Made by a program: the position numbers and the translations under genes. Below are positions 61,232 through 64,000 of a stretch of DNA of 64,000 nucleotides, piece by piece. Position 1 is the first letter of the stretch. Each line of letters begins with the position of its first letter. The notes under the pieces were generated by a model. It worked only from the letters and a program-made list of their open reading frames with translations. It had not been told where the DNA came from and did not search any database. Source of the DNA: an uncultured Bacteroidales bacterium (GTDB taxonomy: Bacteria; Bacteroidota; Bacteroidia; Bacteroidales; WCHB1-69); the NCBI GenBank assembly GCA_900315245.1, contig OMYJ01000014.1, positions 1 to 64,000 on the forward strand, given 5' to 3'.

Positions 61232-61596
61232 TTTTGGTTTTACGGGTTAACTGACTGATTGATTAAAATAAAGATTCTCTTCTTCGGGGAACAATAAAGA
61301 TTCTCTTCTTCGGGGAACAATTTTGTTTTTCAACTTCTAATATGCATATCATAATTTTAATGTTTTAATGATTTAAAATATGGCAAATATACAACACAAG
61401 AAGGCGTTTGTCAAGGGTTTCGCGAAATAATTTTTGATGTTCAAAACCAGAATAATACGGAATATTTTAACAATTGAAATTTTAATTGTTAAGTTTTTGG
61501 CGTGGTTTTTCGCAGGATTACGCAAGTTGCTACCGCAAATCGAGCATGCGCACCACTGTGTTTTTCTTCCCCAACCCGTGTTTCACGAATATTATG
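61232..61596. other. Intergenic region between higBA and the UPF0597 gene
   Basis: It contains a 26-base tandem duplication (61268-61319) and otherwise AT-rich sequence. No gene is seen; the UPF0597 frame is open upstream of its ATG but that stretch crosses the promoter. Confidence 0.65.
61268..61319. repeat. Exact 26-base tandem duplication
   Basis: Two identical copies starting ATAAAGATTCTC and ending TTCGGGGAACA, head to tail. Confidence 0.95.
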
Positions 61597-61604
61597 TATC
61601 TTTG
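61597..61604 (+). promoter_or_regulatory. -7 box TATCTTTG
   Basis: Perfect TAnnTTTG, 19 bases before the UPF0597 gene start. Confidence 0.72.
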
Positions 61605-61623
61605 CAGTTTCAAATTTTACCCA

Positions 61624-62904
61624 ATGACTCCAGAAGAACGAAACCGCATAATTGCCTTGGTGAAACGGGAGGTGGTGCCCGCCATTGGCTGTACCGAGCC
61701 GATGGCCGTGGCGCTGGCCGTCGCCAAAGCCAAGGAAACCCTGGGCGGGATGCCCAAGCAGATTGTCGTGTCACTCAGCGCGAATATGCTGAAAAACGCC
61801 ATGGGCGTGGGAATCCCCGGCACCGGCATGGTCGGACTGCCCATCGCCATCGCCCTCGGCGCATTAGCTGGCAAATCAGAGTATCAGCTTGAGGTACTGA
61901 AAGATATCACTCCCGAAATGGTGGAGAAGGGCAAGGAGTTCATCGCCCAAAACCGCATCAAAATCCTCCAGAAGAAGGAGGTCGAGGAAAAACTCTACAT
62001 CGAGGTGGAATGCCATAACGGCGACGACAACGTGACCGTGGTCATCAGCGGTATGCACACCCATTTCAGCTACATCGCCAAAAACGGTCAGGTGCTGCTT
62101 GATGACCGCGTGAAGACCGAGGCGAAAGACGAACCCGAGGACCCGAAGCTGACCATGCGCATGGTGTATGATTTCGCGACTACAGCCCCGATTTCGGAAA
62201 TCCATTTCATCCTTGAAACCGCCGAGCTGAACAAGCGCGCAGCGGAGATGTCGCTGAGCAAACATTACGGGCACGGGCTGGGGCGCACCATCTTCATGGA
62301 GCCGCGGACCCAGTTCTTCGGCAATGGCATCTACTCCAAAATCCTCTCTTACACGTCCGCGGCGTGCGACGCGCGTATGGCGGGCGTAAAGGTGCCCGTG
62401 ATGAGCAACTCAGGCAGCGGAAACCAGGGCATCGCGGCCACACTACCCGTCTGGGTGTTCGCCAAAGAACGCCTCAAAAGCGAGGAAGAACTCACCAGGG
62501 CGTTGATGCTCAGTCATTTGACGGTGATTTACATCAAGCAGAGCTTCGGACGATTGTCGCCGTTGTGCGGCTGCGTTGTAGCGGCCACGGGCTCCGCGTG
62601 CGGCCTCACCTACCTGCTTAACGGCAGCTATGAGCAGATTGTCTATGCCGTGAAGAACATGATCGCCAACATCACAGGCATGATCTGTGACGGCGCGAAG
62701 CCGAGCTGCTCGCTGAAGGTCGCCACGGGTGTCTCCACAGCGGTTCTCTCCTCCATGTTGGCCATTGAAAACGAGGTGGTTACACCGGAAGAGGGCATCA
62801 TCGACGCGGATGTCGATAAGTGCGTGCAGAACATGGCCAACATCGGCAACCACGGCATGGCGGCCACCGACAGTCTGGTGTTGGACATCATGACGCAGAA
62901 ATAA
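61624..62904 (+). CDS. UPF0597 (YhaM/CyuA) family: L-cysteine desulfidase / serine dehydratase-like
   Basis: A 426-residue enzyme with the serine-dehydratase-alpha-type iron-sulfur core. The N-terminal VVPAIGCTEPMAVALA (Cys23), the MKNAMGVGIPGTGMVGLPIAIALG-like glycine-rich loop, SNSGSGNQGIAATLPV, and CGCVVAATGSACGL with GMICDGAKPSCSLKV supply the cluster cysteines and substrate loop. Family members break down L-cysteine to pyruvate, ammonia and sulfide, or act on serine. The start is the ATG at 61624, 19 bases after a -7 box. It appears monocistronic. Confidence 0.9.
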   Translation: MTPEERNRIIALVKREVVPAIGCTEPMAVALAVAKAKETLGGMPKQIVVSLSANMLKNAMGVGIPGTGMVGLPIAIALGALAGKSEYQLEVLKDITPEMVEKGKEFIAQNRIKILQKKEVEEKLYIEVECHNGDDNVTVVISGMHTHFSYIAKNGQVLLDDRVKTEAKDEPEDPKLTMRMVYDFATTAPISEIHFILETAELNKRAAEMSLSKHYGHGLGRTIFMEPRTQFFGNGIYSKILSYTSAACDARMAGVKVPVMSNSGSGNQGIAATLPVWVFAKERLKSEEELTRALMLSHLTVIYIKQSFGRLSPLCGCVVAATGSACGLTYLLNGSYEQIVYAVKNMIANITGMICDGAKPSCSLKVATGVSTAVLSSMLAIENEVVTPEEGIIDADVDKCVQNMANIGNHGMAATDSLVLDIMTQK

Positions 62905-62972
62905 AGGAAAGAAGGTTCTTTATTCGGTTTTTCCTCAACGGAACAAAAGAACATGATGATAAAGCACAACCA

Positions 62973-63386
62973 TTAGGCTAAATTCTTTATGTATTCCTCA
63001 GCTGTAAGCAAGGGGATCTGACTGAATCCGATGAAATCCTTCTTGTTGTTCGTCAAAATAATATCGCAACCACCTGCAAGTGCGCATTGATATTGTAACA
63101 TGTCTTCAAAGTCCTTGCTTTGAGCATCAATAGACGCACGAAGTTGTTTCTGGTTCATCGGGAGGGCATAAATCAGCCTTTCGATCTCATCAAGTACCGC
63201 ATATACTTCTTCCTGCGTATGCAGACGTTTTAGGACGTATGCAAAATTGGCGAAAGTCAATGTAGAAGCATACAATGTTATTATGCCACAATTAGCTTTC
63301 TTAAAAACCTTTTCGGCCATATCTGCTCCAGACCGATTGAGATAGTAATCCAAAAGGATGTTGGTGTCGAGAAATACTTTGTTCAT
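62973..63386 (-). CDS. PIN-domain toxin
   Basis: A 137-residue PIN nuclease of the VapC kind, expected to cut RNA. Catalytic acids are seen in FLDTNILLDYYLNR (Asp7), the middle KDFEDMLQYQCAL (Glu/Asp) and CDIILTNNKKDF (Asp). The start overlaps the antitoxin stop by four bases. Together they form an intact toxin-antitoxin pair with a promoter upstream of the antitoxin. Confidence 0.9.
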   Translation of the reverse strand: MNKVFLDTNILLDYYLNRSGADMAEKVFKKANCGIITLYASTLTFANFAYVLKRLHTQEEVYAVLDEIERLIYALPMNQKQLRASIDAQSKDFEDMLQYQCALAGGCDIILTNNKKDFIGFSQIPLLTAEEYIKNLA

Positions 63387-63640
63387 TTGCTTAAGATATA
63401 TGCTAAACGTTCATCGTTATCAATGTCTTCTTGCGTGATTTCACCCATGCCCCGAATCCTCTTAAATGATTCAGGAAGTTCAGGTTCATTTTCAACCACT
63501 TCCAAATCCTTAGGCATGGCTTTTTTGTGCGCCGAAGTGATACGGCGAAGCGCCCTAAGAGCCTTCGCCATCATATCTTCGTCCTCGGCGATGACACTCA
63601 ATTCACGAAACAGTTCCGCATTCATTTGCATAGTGGTCAT
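63383..63640 (-). CDS. Antitoxin partner of the PIN toxin
   Basis: An 85-residue protein with an N-terminal MNAELFRELSVIAEDEDMMAKALRALRRITSAHK, a helical segment of the kind seen in Bacteroidota DUF6364/RHH-like antitoxins. An acidic Pro-containing tail (ENEPELPESFKRIRGMGEITQEDIDNDERLAYILSK) may occupy the toxin active site. The start may be 63640 or the internal ATGs at 63631 or 63625. Confidence 0.8.
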   Translation of the reverse strand: MTTMQMNAELFRELSVIAEDEDMMAKALRALRRITSAHKKAMPKDLEVVENEPELPESFKRIRGMGEITQEDIDNDERLAYILSK

Positions 63641-63664
63641 ATCTTTTGCTTTATTTCAACGCCG

Positions 63665-63672
63665 CAAAAGTA
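63665..63672 (-). promoter_or_regulatory. -7 box TACTTTTG of the PIN operon
   Basis: TAnnTTTG match, 25 bases upstream of the antitoxin start. Confidence 0.68.
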
Positions 63673-63771
63673 CGAAATATTTAAATGAATAGAAGGCCCA
63701 TAGAGCTTTTTCGAAAGCCCCGAAGGTGTAGTCTCTTTCCAGTCTGATTAGTTGCATGTGAAAGAATTGGG

Positions 63772-63930
63772 TTAGAAGACGAATGTTAAGAGTGATTCAA
63801 TAAAAGACGCGCCTTTTTCGACACGTTGCTTTTCTTCGGCGGAATCATTGCTGTCGTTTTCTATTTGCGCTACGAAATTGTAGGCATCATTGCCTTCTAG
63901 AATGGGGGTTGTTTCAGTTGGTTTTGCCAT
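63772..63930 (-). CDS. Small acidic protein, antitoxin-like
   Basis: A 52-residue frame beginning MAKPTETTPILEGNDAYNFVAQ and ending SLLTFVF. The N terminus (TTPxLxGxDAxNF) matches short Bacteroidota proteins that sit before RelE/PIN-type toxins. A clean TAnnTTTG box lies 28 bases upstream, which supports it as a real gene. No toxin follows downstream on the same strand before the PIN operon, so it may be a solitary antitoxin, or its partner may have been lost. Confidence 0.55.
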   Translation of the reverse strand: MAKPTETTPILEGNDAYNFVAQIENDSNDSAEEKQRVEKGASFIESLLTFVF

Positions 63931-63957
63931 AATCTATTCTGTTTTATTAATTCGCCG

Positions 63958-63965
63958 CAAAAATA
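63958..63965 (-). promoter_or_regulatory. -7 box TATTTTTG of the small protein gene
   Basis: TAnnTTTG match on the minus strand, 28 bases upstream of the start at 63930. Confidence 0.62.
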
Positions 63966-64000
63966 CAAAAAAACTAATTGCAAATATTGTTAAATGAAAT

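Noticed and set aside
61486..61623. Longer N terminus for the UPF0597 protein
   Set aside because: The upstream frame crosses a perfect -7 box 19 bases before the ATG at 61624, where the family N terminus begins.

Overview
The window is chromosomal DNA from a member of the Bacteroidota, most likely an anaerobic Bacteroidales species that has the type IX secretion system (T9SS). The evidence is two proteins with C-terminal T9SS sorting domains, many copies of the Bacteroidota -7 promoter box TAnnTTTG just upstream of start codons, general lack of Shine-Dalgarno sequences, the acpP-fabF-rnc gene order, pyruvate phosphate dikinase, and a PadR-PspC pair. The exact species cannot be named from sequence alone.

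Layout: 1-6.3 kb holds the end of a T9SS-exported protein, manC-fabD, a CapD/WbpM-type sugar nucleotide dehydratase, and a VOC + HdrC-like pair. 6.5-12.1 kb holds a MORN/YwqK-type exported protein, a MATE exporter and clpB behind a sigma-54-like promoter. 12.1-22.5 kb holds a T9SS-exported adhesin-like protein, then PadR, PspC and a MacAB-TolC-like export operon whose spacers are packed with repeats. 23-32.5 kb holds a 2046-residue alpha-2-macroglobulin with a TonB-plug-like insert, a YbjQ-family protein and ppdK. 32.6-42.5 kb is a defence island: a single-chain type IIG restriction-modification enzyme with an AT-rich recognition domain, a 1474-residue nuclease-STAND NTPase of Avs type, an AlbA_2/Schlafen-like ATP-binding protein, and a stump of a type III restriction res gene. 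42.5-49.2 kb holds, mostly on the minus strand, an RprX-like histidine kinase without its regulator, a LuxC-like acyl-CoA reductase, malic enzyme, a TlpA-like thioredoxin protein (plus) and a Thr-Tyr-Gly tRNA cluster. 49.5-54.4 kb holds acpP-fabF-rnc, DUF4159, an endo/exonuclease/phosphatase protein and an SPFH protein. 54.4-57.8 kb holds a two-gene minus-strand operon of a lipocalin/AttH-like protein and a rifampin-phosphotransferase-like dikinase. 58-64 kb holds a lipoprotein, tRNA-Ser, aminoacyl-histidine dipeptidase, a HigA antitoxin with a broken HigB, a UPF0597 (cysteine desulfidase/serine dehydratase-like) enzyme, a PIN toxin-antitoxin pair and a small protein.

The most unusual property of the whole window is its repeats. 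At least fifteen places carry short tandem arrays built mainly on a 7-base unit (GAATGCT, GTGATTA, TTTAGCT, CCAACAG, GGTTATT and others; a few 6- or 8-base). They repeatedly begin inside the last codons of a gene, so that they supply its stop codon (PadR, PspC, MATE, MacA-like, TolC, LuxC-like, malic enzyme), and in places they supply starts (MATE) or sit inside a coding region (the first T9SS gene). On top of these lie dispersed hairpin families: CCCCCCTTTAGGGGGG composites, GTAGAGACG...CGTCTCTAC palindromes (one inside the macroglobulin gene, one supplying the rnc stop codon), and AACCGCGTTAGCGGTT elements.

The candidates for undescribed biology are the nuclease-STAND protein with its partners, the lipocalin-like/dikinase operon, the macroglobulin-TonB plug fusion, and the gene-end heptamer arrays. 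All function calls are from reading the sequence; no searches were run.
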